A DNA stretch of 64,000 nucleotides from Hofstenia miamia (Eukaryota > Xenacoelomorpha > Acoela). The stretch is taken from the NCBI GenBank assembly GCA_004352715.1, contig SCFE01000022.1:638053-702052 (forward strand), read 5' to 3'. Below, piece after piece: positions 33,303-45,940 of the stretch (position 1 is its first letter; every line of letters starts with the position of its first letter). Below the pieces are notes generated by a model. That model was given only the letters and a program-made list of their open reading frames with translations, did no database searches and had not been told where the DNA came from. The position numbers and the translations under genes are program-made.

Positions 33303-34039
33303 GCAGCTTGTTGTTTTTCCAAAGCGTTTCGCATATTTTCGTACACTTATCTCCTAGCCTATTAGAAAATTTTGAATGTACACCAATAAATGGCGAACAT
33401 GTGTACCAAATTGCATTGCAATACCTGATGTACTTGAAAACGTAACTATTTTTTGATGAAAATTCCGATTTCGTGAAATTCATTCAAATTATTATAACTA
33501 TGACTCTATAATCCTGATTTCTAAGTCCCATAGGGTTAACTGCTAACCCAAGCACCACTAAAAGGCGCCCAGCGCTTGCAAGGCTCCCAACAGCTCAGAA
33601 TTATAAACCGTAAATGAACGTTGAAATATTTCTCTGTTGCGTTGTTTTTTCAAAGATATGTGCGCCTGGAGTAGTTTTTGAGAAATCATCGTAGATTAAG
33701 AAAATTGCTGCGCAATTGAAGTTGTCTTTTTTGAAAAAAACAATTTTTTACATAAAAATTTCAGGGAATTTCTTGAAAACTTCTTAAGAAATTTGGAAAT
33801 AGTAAGCCATGAACGCATTTATCGATGAAAGTGCAAGAATGTACTTAAGCGAATTGCTTTGGCAGAAGTATTTGAAATTTACGTTTTTTGAAAACAATTT
33901 AAATACTCTTCATGCAATTCTAAGCCTTATGCCACACAAAAAAAAACCTAATTTTAAGTACACCTCCTAAACACATTGAAGTGTGGGATGCACAAAGTGA
34001 AGTCACCTAAATTACGCAAATATATTACTTACTGACATA
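33303..34039. other. AT-rich spacer
   Basis: I recognise nothing here. Confidence 0.35.
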
Positions 34040-34664
34040 AAAGATTGTTTTTTTAAGAAACTTGATATCCAATTAAGATGGGCACTAAATGCTTCAAAGA
34101 AAAAATCTTCTAGAACTAAGGACTACATTTCAAAATCTATCCTTTTCCCAAGACAGCTTGTCATTTTAAATACTATGCTGACCTTTTTTAAACTCATAAA
34201 GAACTTACCACCTTTTAATATGATTTCTATGCCTGGTTTTATTCATAAGCAGAACTCCAGATCAAAACATTTTACATGTATTAGATATAGAAAAATAATT
34301 ATGAAAGAATCATTCATTAATACTGCTATCCAAACTTGGAATTCATTGCCTAAAGAAATAAAAAACATTGAAAAATAAGTGTTTTTAAAAAAGGCAAATT
34401 AAAATTTAGCTTAAACAACAGTATATCTCAGGTAAATCATGGCTAGGGTATAAATTTTACAATTATGATTACTCAACAACCTGTACTTGAAATCTCTCAT
34501 TAGTAATTTTTCCCTAGCCTGGTAGATTTATTGTATAGTTATTTGTTGTTTTGTATGTATTACGTATGATTGTTTATTTTTCGACGCTATTCAGATAAAT
34601 TACCAGTTATTAATTGTCAATATTTTTTTCTGAATAAAGAATATCTTATCTTATCTTATCTTAA
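34040..34664 (+). pseudogene. 5'-truncated LINE, C-terminus and (TTATC)n tail
   Basis: The plus strand reads LDIQLRWALNASKKKSSRTK, then in the open frame 34175-34378 MLTFFKLIKNLPPFN, then FTCIRYRKIIMKESFINTA and IQTWNSLPKEIKN. This is the terminal region of a LINE ORF2 (RSxxxxxPxxRxxxxxxSFxxxxxxxWNxLPxEI). It ends with GAATAAAGAATATC and TTATC repeats (34643-34663). A 260-bp 3' UTR separates the stop from the tail. Confidence 0.65.
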
Positions 34665-35629
34665 AACACGTTTTTGTCAATTACAAATGTAACTGCTAGA
34701 ACTTAATTTTTCGTACTTAGAGAACAGCTGATTATTTAATATGGTTATTTTACAATTATGATATTTATAGGTCTATGTGCGTAGAGAAAACTCGAGATTT
34801 GAAATCCGACTCGACTCGAATATTAAGAGACTGACTCGACTCGACTCGAAGCAAAAATATCCCGACTCGCAGGACCCTAATTACAATGATCACAACAAAT
34901 TTCAATATTATATCTTACTAAGTCTACGAAATTTTTTTCCACCCAAATTCAACCCATTTTGCTTTCAAAAACTCTCTTCACTGGCCAGTTACATAATTTT
35001 GTACCAATAAATATTTGCAATTTAAATCAATTACTAGGATCGAGTCCGGTTTCAAGACGTAAATGAAAAGCTCTTTATTCGGTTGGATCTTCAAAATTTA
35101 CATATTCTTATTTGTTTGTGAGATATGAACGTTTGAATTTTTTTATAAAAAAAGTAAGAAATAACAAAACTGTATAAGGTCAATTGTATGTAATATTTTC
35201 GAACCTCTAACCTCTGATTTTTAAAGGATTTGATGCCATTGGTGCTATGGGTTACATGGAGAATTGTGTGATTACTTCTGTTACTCTAAACTTCATTATT
35301 AAGATGTTTTCATACTTTCCAAAAACAAAGTTGAAGACTACGTATCAATTCTATATTAGTAGCCATAGCTATAATGACAGTCACTTCAGCTGTTAGAATG
35401 TACTTGCTATTGTTGCAGCTCCATAAACTATGAACTTCGTTCTCTGCTTCAAAAAAACGTTAGTGAAAGATAAACAAATTATCAAAAATCGTTTTTTTTG
35501 AAACTCTGATTTCCTAAATACACAATCAAATTGGTTCTTCCACCAAATATAAAGCAAAATGTTTAAAACTGTTATCACATCCACAATTTGTTAGATTTCT
35601 GATAATCTATTTAATTGAAACTAGAATAT
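34665..35629. other. AT-rich spacer with a CTCGA tract
   Basis: ACTCGACTCGA repeats lie at about 34797-34868, another short GC-richer tract of the kind seen near hAT ends. I found no matching inverted repeat and no gene. Confidence 0.35.
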
Positions 35630-35797
35630 ATCTATATATATATATATATATATATATATNNNNNNNNNNNNNNNNNNNNNNNNNNNNNNNNNNNNNNNNN
35701 NNNNNNNNNNNNNNNNNNNNNNNNNNNNNNNNNNNNNNNNNNNNNNNNNNNNNNNNNNNNNNNNNNNNNNNNNNNNNNNNNNNNNNNNNNNNNNNNN

Positions 35798-35823
<26 letters not shown>
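35630..35823. other. gap (35660-35797) inside (TA)n
   Basis: A 138-N gap has TA runs on both sides. Open frames of alternating Tyr and Ile through it are artefacts. Confidence 0.95.
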
Positions 35824-35829
<6 letters not shown>

Positions 35830-36122
35830 AATGACAAGTAGAGCTATCATAAGTACGTCTTCAGATAGGGACGCTACCTGACTTCAACGACAGTTCTCCA
35901 AAGTCAAGTGCAGCATAATGTCCAACAACTTTATTCTGAAAATTCTGTAATGGGATGAATCGTCTTCATAAAATTCCGAGACCTTTTGACTTCGTCCAGA
36001 TTTTCTTTCATCAGGCTGATTCTCGCCGTCATGTTCCATGTGTTCCACTTTAGTACTCTCTTCAAGTTAAACAGCACTTCAAAGATATCCTCGTATTTGT
36101 AAGTACTATATAACTGTCACTT
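35824..36122. other. spacer
   Basis: I recognise nothing here. Confidence 0.3.
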
Positions 36123-37094
36123 CCCTAGTAAATAAATTTGGAAAATTTGGCAAAAAATTGCCAAATTTTTGACAAATATTTGGAAAGGATTTGCAAATCG
36201 ATTCCAAATATTTGGCAAATATTTGCCAAACGATTGGCAAATTTTTCAAAGTTGATGCAAACTTTCCAAATATTTGGCAAATTTGCCAAATAATTTGCAA
36301 ACATTCCAAGAATTTGCCAAATATTTGCCAAACTTTCCAAATTTTGGGCTAAGTGAATTTTTAGAGTATATCAAATGTATTAAACAATTTCACTCATAAA
36401 TTTATGCAAAGCATTAAAATTTCATCAGTTATTTATTTATAACAGCAGTTGATTAAACTGCCTACACAGTATACATTTAAGTGTTTACAAAGATGACCAA
36501 CAAGTCATGGTCTAAACTACAACTATAAACTGCCAACCAGTTGTATTTATGCATTTACATGTCAGTCAACATCATAATTTCAAACTAAAGCAACTTTTTT
36601 TACATATGAAATAAGTTTGTTTATATTAAATAACAATTCACTCAAAATTTTGGCAATTATGATTTATAATTTAAACATCTAAAAGTATGGTAGATTTAAA
36701 AATTATTTCTGGTATGAACATAAAAAAGTAAATGAACACAGGTGATAAAGTTAGTCCATAACTAGTACTAATTGCGTACTTAAATGTTGCATAAATTATT
36801 CTTAGATATATAAATATTTTAATTGTTTATAATAGTAGTCAATAAAAAGTTGAAATTTTCGTTATATTGATTTCCAAAATGTTAGAAATAGTTTATTATA
36901 TATTACGCACACTTTTATTTATTCAAATAAGCTGTAAATTAATGAATGTACAAATTGTAAAAATTTGGAAAATTTGCCAATTATTTGGCAAATATTTGCC
37001 AAATATTTGGAATATTTCCATTTACAAAAATTATGCATTTTTATCCAAATATTTGGCAAATATTTGCCAAATTTTCCAAACGTATTTACTAGGG
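36123..37094. mobile_element. palindrome-rich non-autonomous DNA element (972 bp)
   Basis: The ends are CCCTAGTAAATA on the left and the same sequence reversed on the right. They continue into long subterminal blocks (36136-36350 and 36960-37085) made of overlapping TTTGGCAAATATTTGCCAAA palindromes. The middle 600 bp is AT-rich and non-coding. Target duplications are unclear (flanks TCACTT and TTTCATC), so I cannot assign a superfamily. Open frames rich in Ile, Trp and Asn in the blocks come from the repeat. Confidence 0.65.
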
Positions 37095-37866
37095 TTTCAT
37101 CAGATCTTGTCGATTCATTGTGATTTTATTGGCAGTCTAGCTTAATAATATATGGACTTAGTGTATCACTATGGGTCCATTCTGAGAACAATGTCTTTTA
37201 CAACCACTTTGTATCCTCCTCCAAAGTTGGAAGGTTACTTGTCCCTCCAACAAAAAAAAATTATTCTATTTAAGCTGATAATTTGCAATGAAACCGCTCT
37301 AAAATTAATGAATTTATTTCTTAGATCGTATTTGAAAATTAATCAAATTTCTATCCTTTTAAATGATGTAAAATAATAATTTGGATTACCGAAGATATTG
37401 AATCTACAATATTATAAATTTTTTACAGTAAGTTTATTCAAACATTGTAAAAAAACTGCAGTAAATGTGATAGTCTTGTTAAATACTTCATCAAGTAGAT
37501 CATGAATAGTTTGGTCACCATGAAGAATTATTACAGTGGTGCAAATTATATTTCCTGATATATTTTCCAAATGCTAATTATATTTGTATTTTATCTATTG
37601 ATCATCATAAAAATTTTGCATTATTGACCAAGGCTTTGTGTTGTGGAACGCAAAAATATACTGCAAACCTTGAATATTCATTGATAAATTGATAATTGCA
37701 GATTATCATTAGGATATAGGTAGTAGGGTGGAATAAATGAAAAAAGAATTAAACATAATTATCTATTAGATCTAAGTTCATGTCTCAAACATATAAATTT
37801 TCCTGCGAACAAACAATCCATCAAGTAATAGAATTATTTCTGGAATTTTCACACTGAGAATCATAT
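37095..37866. other. AT-rich spacer
   Basis: I recognise nothing here; the longest open frame (37152-37376, plus) has no known motif. Confidence 0.3.
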
Positions 37867-38052
37867 TGTAGAATCACTGGGGTGATTCTAGCGAACAAGA
37901 GAACACTGTGAAACTATTTCTCTAGTTGCAGATGCTTGGGTATCTTATATACAATGTGTATTTACAATATTTACAAACATGAAAACAACTAGTCAACACG
38001 AAAAGCGCGTGATCTGTCCAATAAATAACAACAACTACCGACTGATGTTACA
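37867..38052 (-). repeat. solo LTR (186 bp)
   Basis: Read on the minus strand it starts TGTAACATCAGTCGGTAGTT and ends GATTCTACA: TGTA...TACA ends, as for LTRs. It contains ATTGTATATAAGA, a TATA-like box. It aligns with the LTRs at 49613-49804 and 4000-4170 through CTCTTATATACA- or TCTTATATACAA-type blocks and ACATGAAAACA. ATAT flanks both ends. No retroelement coding adjoins it, so it looks like a solo LTR. Confidence 0.55.
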
Positions 38053-39310
38053 ATATACACTTACAGCTTTGAAAAGTTAATGAATTTTTGAAATTACTAA
38101 TTCTGCATCACATTACTTACTACAGTTAATACAAGGTGAAAATAGAATACATCTTTATATACAATTAATATCTTGCACTATATATTAATTAATTGCTTCC
38201 TGTACATACATGTACAGAAATTTCAATTTTTTTGCTTCAAATTCAAAAAAGTTTTTTAATTATCTCAACATTGAATCACAATAAACAAACCTAATTGATT
38301 AGATTCAATATGCCAGCAGAGACATAATTTTCAATAGTTCATTTGATTTACAAAGTACAGCACTTAAATGCCGTATACATGTACATTGTACATTGTACAT
38401 CTATTTGAATTTTTCGAAGCAGAAAGCAAATTGTAAGAATTAATCAATGCATTTGGATAAATTTTTACATAAAATTGTACTTTGCATCATATATTGTTAG
38501 CGTTAAACTAGCAAAAACTCTTATTGAAAAACCCTTTACAAGAAATTTTAGGTTTTGATGAAATTGTAAATATATCGATAATTAAATTTGATAACTGTAT
38601 GCTTTTCTCTGTATGGATCTTCTGTTAAAATGTATTTTAAAATTTTGAAATTTTGTAAAATAGGTGTTTTATACTGATATCTATTATATATTAAATTTAA
38701 ATTAAATTTGAAGAAATATTTACCTACAGAAATATCATTCGACTTTAGTCATTAATATCTAATAAATACAAAGTTCAAAAGTTAAGCACTAACGGTGTTA
38801 CAGTTTATAATTAAATCAGCTCTCTCAGAATATGGAATAAAAATATTTATTAAAAGATGAAATACGAAAAGCGTTAAATAAGGAAATGAACATTGTTTTT
38901 AAAGTCTGTAATTATAAAAATATTGAATTTCACATATATTTTGCAAAAATCATTATAAATTTAGAAAATGAGAATACAGTGCAAGGTTTTCCAAAAATCA
39001 ATTTGCTGACTTTTTATTGTTTGCTGAAATTCGATTGAAAATTTTACTATCAAGAAAATGTAAAAATTATTGACAAAAATTAGATAATTAATTAATTTTT
39101 TACCAAAAGATTGATTTTGATAGAAGTAATTATTTTTATGTAAGAGATGTTGTATTCTTTGAAAAATGAATAATTTAAACATTCAATTATTTGTACTAGC
39201 ATATAAATTAAAAGTATATTTATGTTTCTATTCTACACTTAATTAAGGCAATACAGTAAGTTCAATATATACATTTACATCCAGATATATCTAGACATTT
39301 ATTTGTTATA
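38053..39310. other. AT-rich spacer
   Basis: I recognise nothing. Near 38381-38401 there is a short TGTACATTGTACATTGTACA repeat. Confidence 0.35.
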
Positions 39311-39351
<41 letters not shown>

Positions 39352-40248
39352 NNNNNNNNNNNNNNNNNNNNNNNNNNNNNNNNNNNNNNNNNNNNNNNNN
39401 NNNNNNNNNNNNNNNNNNNNNNNNNNNNNNNNNNNNNNNNNNNNNNNNNNNNNNNNNNNNNNNNNNNNNNNNNNNNNNNNNNNNNNNNNNNNNNNNNNNN
39501 NNNNNNNNNNNNNNNNNNNNNNNNNNNNNNNNNNNNNNNNNNNNNNNNNNNNNNNNNNNNNNNNNNNNNNNNNNNNNNNNNNNNNNNNNNNNNNNNNNNN
39601 NNNNNNNNNNNNNNNNNNNNNNNNNNNNNNNNNNNNNNNNNNNNNNNNNNNNNNNNNNNNNNNNNNNNNNNNNNNNNNNNNNNNNNNNNNNNNNNNNNNN
39701 NNNNNNNNNNNNNNNNNNNNNNNNNNNNNNNNNNNNNNNNNNNNNNNNNNNNNNNNNNNNNNNNNNNNNNNNNNNNNNNNNNNNNNNNNNNNNNNNNNNN
39801 NNNNNNNNNNNNNNNNNNNNNNNNNNNNNNNNNNNNNNNNNNNNNNNNNNNNNNNNNNNNNNNNNNNNNNNNNNNNNNNNNNNNNNNNNNNNNNNNNNNN
39901 NNNNNNNNNNNNNNNNNNNNNNNNNNNNNNNNNNNNNNNNNNNNNNNNNNNNNNNNNNNNNNNNNNNNNNNNNNNNNNNNNNNNNNNNNNNNNNNNNNNN
40001 NNNNNNNNNNNNNNNNNNNNNNNNNNNNNNNNNNNNNNNNNNNNNNNNNNNNNNNNNNNNNNNNNNNNNNNNNNNNNNNNNNNNNNNNNNNNNNNNNNNN
40101 NNNNNNNNNNNNNNNNNNNNNNNNNNNNNNNNNNNNNNNNNNNNNNNNNNNNNNNNNNNNNNNNNNNNNNNNNNNNNNNNNNNNNNNNNNNNNNNNNNNN
40201 NNNNNNNNNNNNNNNNNNNNNNNNNNNNNNNNNNNNNNNNNNNNNNNN
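39311..40248. other. (TA)n and gap (39352-40248)
   Basis: A TA run leads into an 897-N gap. The right side is not TA but coding sequence of a Tc1 transposase, so part of that element is hidden in the gap. Confidence 0.9.
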
Positions 40249-40532
40249 GTTTAAATTTAGTTGCTCGCGAAGTTGCCTTGACGTAATTGTGGGATCTACA
40301 ACTGTTAGTCATGCCAAAAGTCGCTCCGTACTTCTCGACATGGCTCTACGCCGACCGCATCGTCCACGACATTGTGCTGAACTGCTTCCAGTAGCTCCTT
40401 ATTGATGTATAATAATACGTCCAACAGTAGCTCGATGGACACAAGTTGCTGCTGCAATATAGCGCGATGGGTTCAATGATTTGTAGTATGATGGTGAATA
40501 ATCAATGCACGAAGTGGGTCACTAACATCCAT
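40249..40532 (-). pseudogene. Tc1-like transposase N-terminus
   Basis: The minus strand has an ATG at 40532 (MDVSDPLRALIIHH). After a frame change it reads NPSRYIAAATCVHRATVGRI, CGRRRAMSRSTERLL, then a TGA and LTVVDPTITSRQLREQL. This is the paired-type helix-turn-helix of Tc1 transposases, which binds the inverted repeats (VSRxTVxRxL, GRxRxTxxRxDRxLxRLxxxDPxxTSRQL). The TGA stands where Arg is usual, so CGA to TGA is the likely change. The catalytic domain would lie in the gap to the left. Confidence 0.65.
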
Positions 40533-40769
40533 ATCTCTAAAATAGTGAAAAGGCAAAGTAAACACACAATAGTATATGCAACGGATATACAATGAGAAAT
40601 GAGCAAATAAGAAATAAACCAATCAGATATTAGCAGAAAAGATTAACTAATGTATGTGTGTTTCTGTGTGTGTGTGTGGCAGAAACAACGACAATGTGTG
40701 TTTCTGTGACTGCGGCTCCACTAATTCACCAAAATAGTTAAATTTATACATTGGCTCAATTAAGTCACC

Positions 40770-40812
<43 letters not shown>

Positions 40813-41959
40813 TGTAGAATTTTCTCTCGTAGGGACTTCATTCCACAGTGGAACATTCTAACCAAACAAATAACAAACGAGTAATAAATTGCAATTTTCT
40901 TCTTACTTGCAGTGAAGCGAAGTAACGTGGAACCAATTGTATACTCCAACAACAACCCAGAGAAGAAAGATCATTGTAATTCTTCGAATAGTTGAGATGG
41001 CCTCTAGCCAGCACAGAACTATGAGAACGTAATCCCTACATTCAGCTCATTGAAAGTTGAAGGGCCACACTGGCTTGTTATTGTACATCCAAATAAAAAA
41101 CCTTACTCCCCTAAAACCTACTTTATCCCTTAGGGTTATTGGCAATCAGTTGCGATTAACAATAGCGTTGCTGTACCCGAAGCTATGCCCTATATTTAAC
41201 TGCTATACATGTTAAACATTAATATAAAATAATAAGAAAAAGCAATATAAGATAATCAAAAAAATAAGGTCCAATTCAGGAAAATCTATTATATCTAACA
41301 GGTTAGTGAATCAGCGGTTAGGGAAATATCTAATTAAAAACAATACAACTGATCGTTGGGAAATCAAAACTTAAATTAAAATTCTGACACTATCAGATCT
41401 AACACTTACAACTATAGGAAGGTAAATATTTAACAATTCAAATTAAATAAAGCACACGCTAATGGATGACTTTAAAGCTTTCGACCAATCAAAAATACAT
41501 AAGCATAAAGCATACGGTTTATAACGTAATAAAATAGCACCGAAATCTCTCATATTGACCTTCTTAAGCAACAATTCTCAGCCCGGGTTGAATTGGGACA
41601 ACGGCATCAATATTGGCTTATCAAAGCTCGAATGCTTTGACAGAACGGATATCGCTTTTCTTGAGTGTGACATTTTGTTCTCGAGTCTATGCAGAGAGGA
41701 TTCGTGATATCGAACTCTTTGATATTCTGAGGTTGAGAGAAATTTCCTTGACTTTTTCCAATAGACGTCACGTGTATGACTGCTTCACAAGCCGTATTGG
41801 GGATGTACATTAGAGAGTGGCATCGAGTACACAATTAAGCACGATTGATTATGAACTACATACTGATCTAAATCACCACTTGATATGAGAAAGATCCAAG
41901 ATGTTGAGTAAAACCAAAATGATTGATGCTAATGATAATTTTATTGAACAAAGATCCAT
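40533..41959. other. spacer with TG and TA microsatellites
   Basis: A (TG)n run lies near 40651-40677 and an interrupted (TA)n at 40778-40812. A pair of overlapping open frames at 41607-41834 (66 and 75 codons, both strands) shows no known motif. Confidence 0.35.
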
Positions 41960-42060
41960 AGGGTCAAATCAAAATCAACGTTTTGGATCGGGTTGGGGGC
42001 TCGGGTATTGAATTTTCGGATCGGGTTGGTTTCGGATCCATGTTTACCTCATATCCTCAT
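41960..42060. repeat. CGGGTT-rich tract
   Basis: GGATCGGGTTGG occurs twice with CTCGGGTATTG between. It resembles the CCCGA tracts of the hAT-like element at 27894-30446, in the opposite sense. I found no defined element ends. Confidence 0.35.
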
Positions 42061-43483
42061 TCTCTAATGTGCATTCCAGGCATAACTGTTGTGAAAATTT
42101 GCCAGGCATGAACGAATAACAACCTACTGATGGAATTATTACGCCGGAAATTATGCTTCCAACCTTTTTTACTAAATTGCTAAATTAAGCACGCTCATCG
42201 CAGCATGTGCGGAAGATTACACTTTGATCATTTTCATCACGCCTAATTAATTTGTTGATTATAATCCGCATCCGCAGCAATTGAATGGATGCACAGTTCC
42301 AACAACTTTGTCGTGTACTGTATATGCAGCATATAGTAGGCCCCAGAGAGTTGACTTTTTTAGTTTTGAGTAGAGTTAGTTATTTTCGAAACTATTAATA
42401 AATGTGCTACCCTATGGAAATGTTCGCCCGAAATACATCATATTAAACTAAGTGAAAGAATTCAAGCCTTATAGCTTACAATTTGAGACAAATAGTGAAA
42501 GATCGATGGATTGTTCGACATCATGGGCAGAAATTGAAGAAAAATAGATGACATTCATGCTAATATCGAGTTGATTTCGAGTACTCCAACTCTCCTTTTA
42601 AGTACTCACAGCACCCTGGTATATAAATATATTTTATATGTTAAAATTTTTGTTTCCTTGAAATTATTAAATTTTCTAGTTAGCAAAAACTATCACTAAA
42701 TTTGAAATTTTTGTACAATTTTAGCCTCAGACAACAGAGCATAAATGATCACCCGACCGATAAAGTAGTCCAATAGGCAGATTTTCAAAAGCAAGACAGG
42801 TAAACTAATTTAATTATTTATACAGCTTAGTTATTGCATGACTTAGATGAGTCAGAATTGATATTATTTCCGGTATTTGTATAAATTTTTTGTTTTGAAA
42901 TTTTAGTGACTGATTCTTTAGTAGATATACTGTAGATATTGCTGTCAAAAACTTTTTATATTTTAATTTGCGTTTAAATTAAATTTTTATCTTTCCCAGT
43001 CCCACATTTGGAATATCAAATTCACGTTGATGGAGGACGTTCGGTTTTAATTTAAGTAAGAGATTATCTGTCGATATTTAATTGCGTTGAAATTTCCCTT
43101 CTCCCCAGACGATAGAAGCACAAACAATACAAAACGCTTAAAGCATCAATCGCGACGTCACTAACACTAAAAATGGGCCCTTGATTTTCTCTATAAACTG
43201 AAACGTAGAGCTCTACAAACGTCTACTTATAGCTGAACTAGTGGGAGCGTTCAATATCTGACCTGTGTTTAACATCATTAATAGAAAACAGAAAATAAAT
43301 TGAAACCAAATATTCAAAATATGCTTCCTAGAATTAGTTTCGGTAATGTAGTTTCATAATATCTAAATGAACACTTTATATGGTATGATAATAGATAATT
43401 TACTTCCAACCAGAAATTGCAAGAATATACTGCTTGACAGAATGACTGACATTTATTCCCCAAACATTAATATTTTAGCCATT

Positions 43484-43487
<4 letters not shown>
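42061..43487. other. AT-rich spacer
   Basis: I recognise nothing here. Confidence 0.35.

Positions 43488-43525
<38 letters not shown>
43488..43525. repeat. (TA)n microsatellite
   Basis: A perfect TA run of about 19 units. Confidence 0.95.
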
Positions 43526-43529
<4 letters not shown>

Positions 43530-43689
43530 TACAAATATAGTGACACACATTTAGTATACAATAAATTTATAAATCGTGGTGATCTTGGTTGCCTTAATAC
43601 TGTTTTCTTCTTTGTATGTCTTTGGTGCATTCAAACTTTGTTGAACAATGTTCTCAGAATAGTATGATTGTTCTTGGGTGAAATGATAT

Positions 43690-44590
43690 ATTAATATGGT
43701 AATTTATTCTGAAGATCTACGGCATTGTTTATAAACCTATTTTTCATTACTTTATTTTTAGACTTTACAAGAAGTTTCTGTTCTTCAATTCATTTTTGTA
43801 GCATTAGTTTACTTGATTGAATGTTGATAGTAATTTAAATTATTGTATAAGATCCAATGAAATTTTTCTTTATTGTTAAATTATTCTATGTTATTCTTTT
43901 TGGAAATAGTATTAATTGGCCCAATGGCAATTCTTTTGCTATGTGGTTTCAGTTTAATTTGTTAAGAGGTCTACTGAATACATGTAGTACATGAAATAGT
44001 TTTTCATCTAATTATAAAAAATTGTTGTTTTCTTTAAATAATATTTTAATCATTTAAGAAACGCTAAAGTATAATCCGCATAATGAATGCAAATGATATC
44101 AGCAAAGTAATCAATACTCATATCAAAACTTAATAATAACAGTCCCAATAGACATCCTTTGGGAATTTTATTTATTAAAACAAATTTAATTGAAAAATGG
44201 TAATTTATTTTCACATAGTTTGTTAATTGGTTATGTAACAATATAAAGTTTTCTCCAAATTATATTATATTATTCTCCAATATAGATATTTTGTAATTTT
44301 GTTTAATAAATTGTGATTTATAGAATAAAATACGTTTGACACATCTAAGGTGTCGAAATCAGCATTCTCCTTTTTCTCGAATTTGTTTTTTCTAATTTTC
44401 TATTGGATTTTTTAATGCACCAATAGTAGACCATTTTTCTTAAGTCAGATTTGAAAGGATCGTATAAGTTTATGATCTTCAATGTAATTATTGAATTGTT
44501 GGAGAACATTTTTTCAAATATCAATATATTGCTATATAGGTCAGTGGTTTATCAAAATAGTTTGTGTTAAACACTAGTATTACTTCAGAC
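43690..44590 (-). pseudogene. decayed LINE reverse transcriptase
   Basis: The minus strand reads TIGALKNPIEN near 44410, LDVSNVFYSINHNLLNKI near 44355 (motif A: LDxSKAFDxINHxxLLxKL, with the catalytic Asp kept), IPKGCLLGLLLLSFDMSI near 44150 (motif B: GVPQGSxLGPLLF) and HYADYTLAF near 44070 (motif C: YADDTxL, second Asp replaced by Tyr). Frames change often. The region below 44040 has only faint post-RT similarity. It is inactive. Confidence 0.6.
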
Positions 44591-44619
44591 AATTTTAATT
44601 GACTTGTAACAATATTTTA

Positions 44620-45754
44620 GGCCACGGTTAGGCAACGGTTAGACTAGGTGATTGGTTAAAAGTGATATGTCACTTTTGAAAGCGTTGCACGTCTAACCAC
44701 CCGAGATAATTAGCGATGTGACGATCACGAAGAAATCGTGCGTGTTCGATTTCATTTGTGATTGGAGTGCAGAGCGCGTAGGCTAACCACTGTTTATTTG
44801 TGATTATCCTGTAACAATTAGTAAAAGTGATTTGCGTAGCAACTTAAAAAGCCTCAATAAGCCTTGTGCCAAACTGAAATTCATCAAATTATATTATTAT
44901 GATATGTATTATATTTGTATCGACTGTTTTTTACCTTAAAAATTTATTTACCTAGCATTCTTATTTAATTTTAATACATACTCCATAATTTTGTTCCATT
45001 AACTGCTATGAATACAAAACAGAAGGCTGTTGTTACTTTTTCTCTCTGTGCTTTAATACACAATTACAATGCCACGAAAACGACAAACTCACACAGGAAA
45101 AATTTTTGAAAGATGCAATGAATCCGTGATTCTAAACTAAATATTAACAGGGATTTATCGAATTCATTTCAGTTTGAAAAGTTACTGGAAAAATAATTAC
45201 ACATTTTACGAGACTCTATTGCTTATAATAACTTTGCGGTACTTGAATGATGCCTCATTTCGAAGCCTTTCTTTTCTTTTTAATTAAATTAATAAAATCC
45301 GAAATATTTTCGTCAAGCGTCTCCGTGTGAGGCATTCTTTTTTTACAGCGAATACCCTGGTTTAATCAACATTGTAGTTGTAATTCATTTACAAAAATAA
45401 TGTGCGCACTGTTGATATATTGATTTATTTTATTTTGCATTTCATGATGAAGGCATAATGTCTAAGTGCTGGAATTTGTTAAAATATTCTTTACAGATAA
45501 CACTATTCCAAATTCATCAATAATTGTACATTTAATCATAATTTTAGGTCATAATTTTACTACAGTCAGAAATTCTAGTTATTTCTTTACAAAAACATTG
45601 CGCATGCGTCACAAATCGCCTAGTGTAACCACTGGAATGTGATTGGTAAGCTGTTTTCATCACAAAAATTATAATTGCAATGCAGTCTAACCACTAACTG
45701 GTGATGCAATTTTGTAATTGCTTTCGTGACCAATCACCTAGTCTAACCGTGGCC
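44620..45754. mobile_element. fold-back MITE, family 3, long member (1135 bp)
   Basis: The left end is GGCCACGGTTAG, an 11-bp repeat GCAACGGTTAG, then ACTAGGTGATTGGTTAAAAG. The right end reversed is GGCCACGGTTAGACTAGGTG and ATTGGT. The left arm also carries AATTAGCGATGTGACGATCA and GAAATCGTGCGTGTTCGA. Flanks TTTTA and TTTGA match at 4 of 5 bases. The middle is AT-rich and non-coding. Confidence 0.7.
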
Positions 45755-45940
45755 TTTGACTAGTGATTGGTTCAAAAGTGATCTATCACATTTTGATTTA
45801 ATCGATCACAAAGAAATCGTGCGCGTTCGACTTCCTTATGACCGTCACATCGCTAATTACCTCGAGTGGTTAGACATGCGATTCAATCAAAATGTGACAG
45901 ATCACTTTTGAACCAATCACTAGTCTAACAGTGGTCATAG
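45755..45940. mobile_element. fold-back MITE, family 3, short member (about 186 bp)
   Basis: It directly follows the long member. It starts TTTGACTAGTGATTGGTTCA and its reversed end reads GACCACTGTTAGACTAGTGA. The arms are complementary for about 45 bp. Its centre shares GAAATCGTGCGCGTTCGA and TGACCGTCACATCGCTAATT with the left arm of the long member, so they are one family. The tandem position suggests insertion of one into the end of the other. Confidence 0.7.

Noticed and set aside
36106-36340. Two minus frames rich in Ile, Trp, Asn and Phe
   Set aside because: They come from the TTTGGCAAATATTTGCCAAA repeats, not from a gene.
40812-41180. A fourth LTR beginning TGTAGAATTTTC
   Set aside because: The first bases resemble the LTR end, but the TATA-like box and the other shared blocks are missing.
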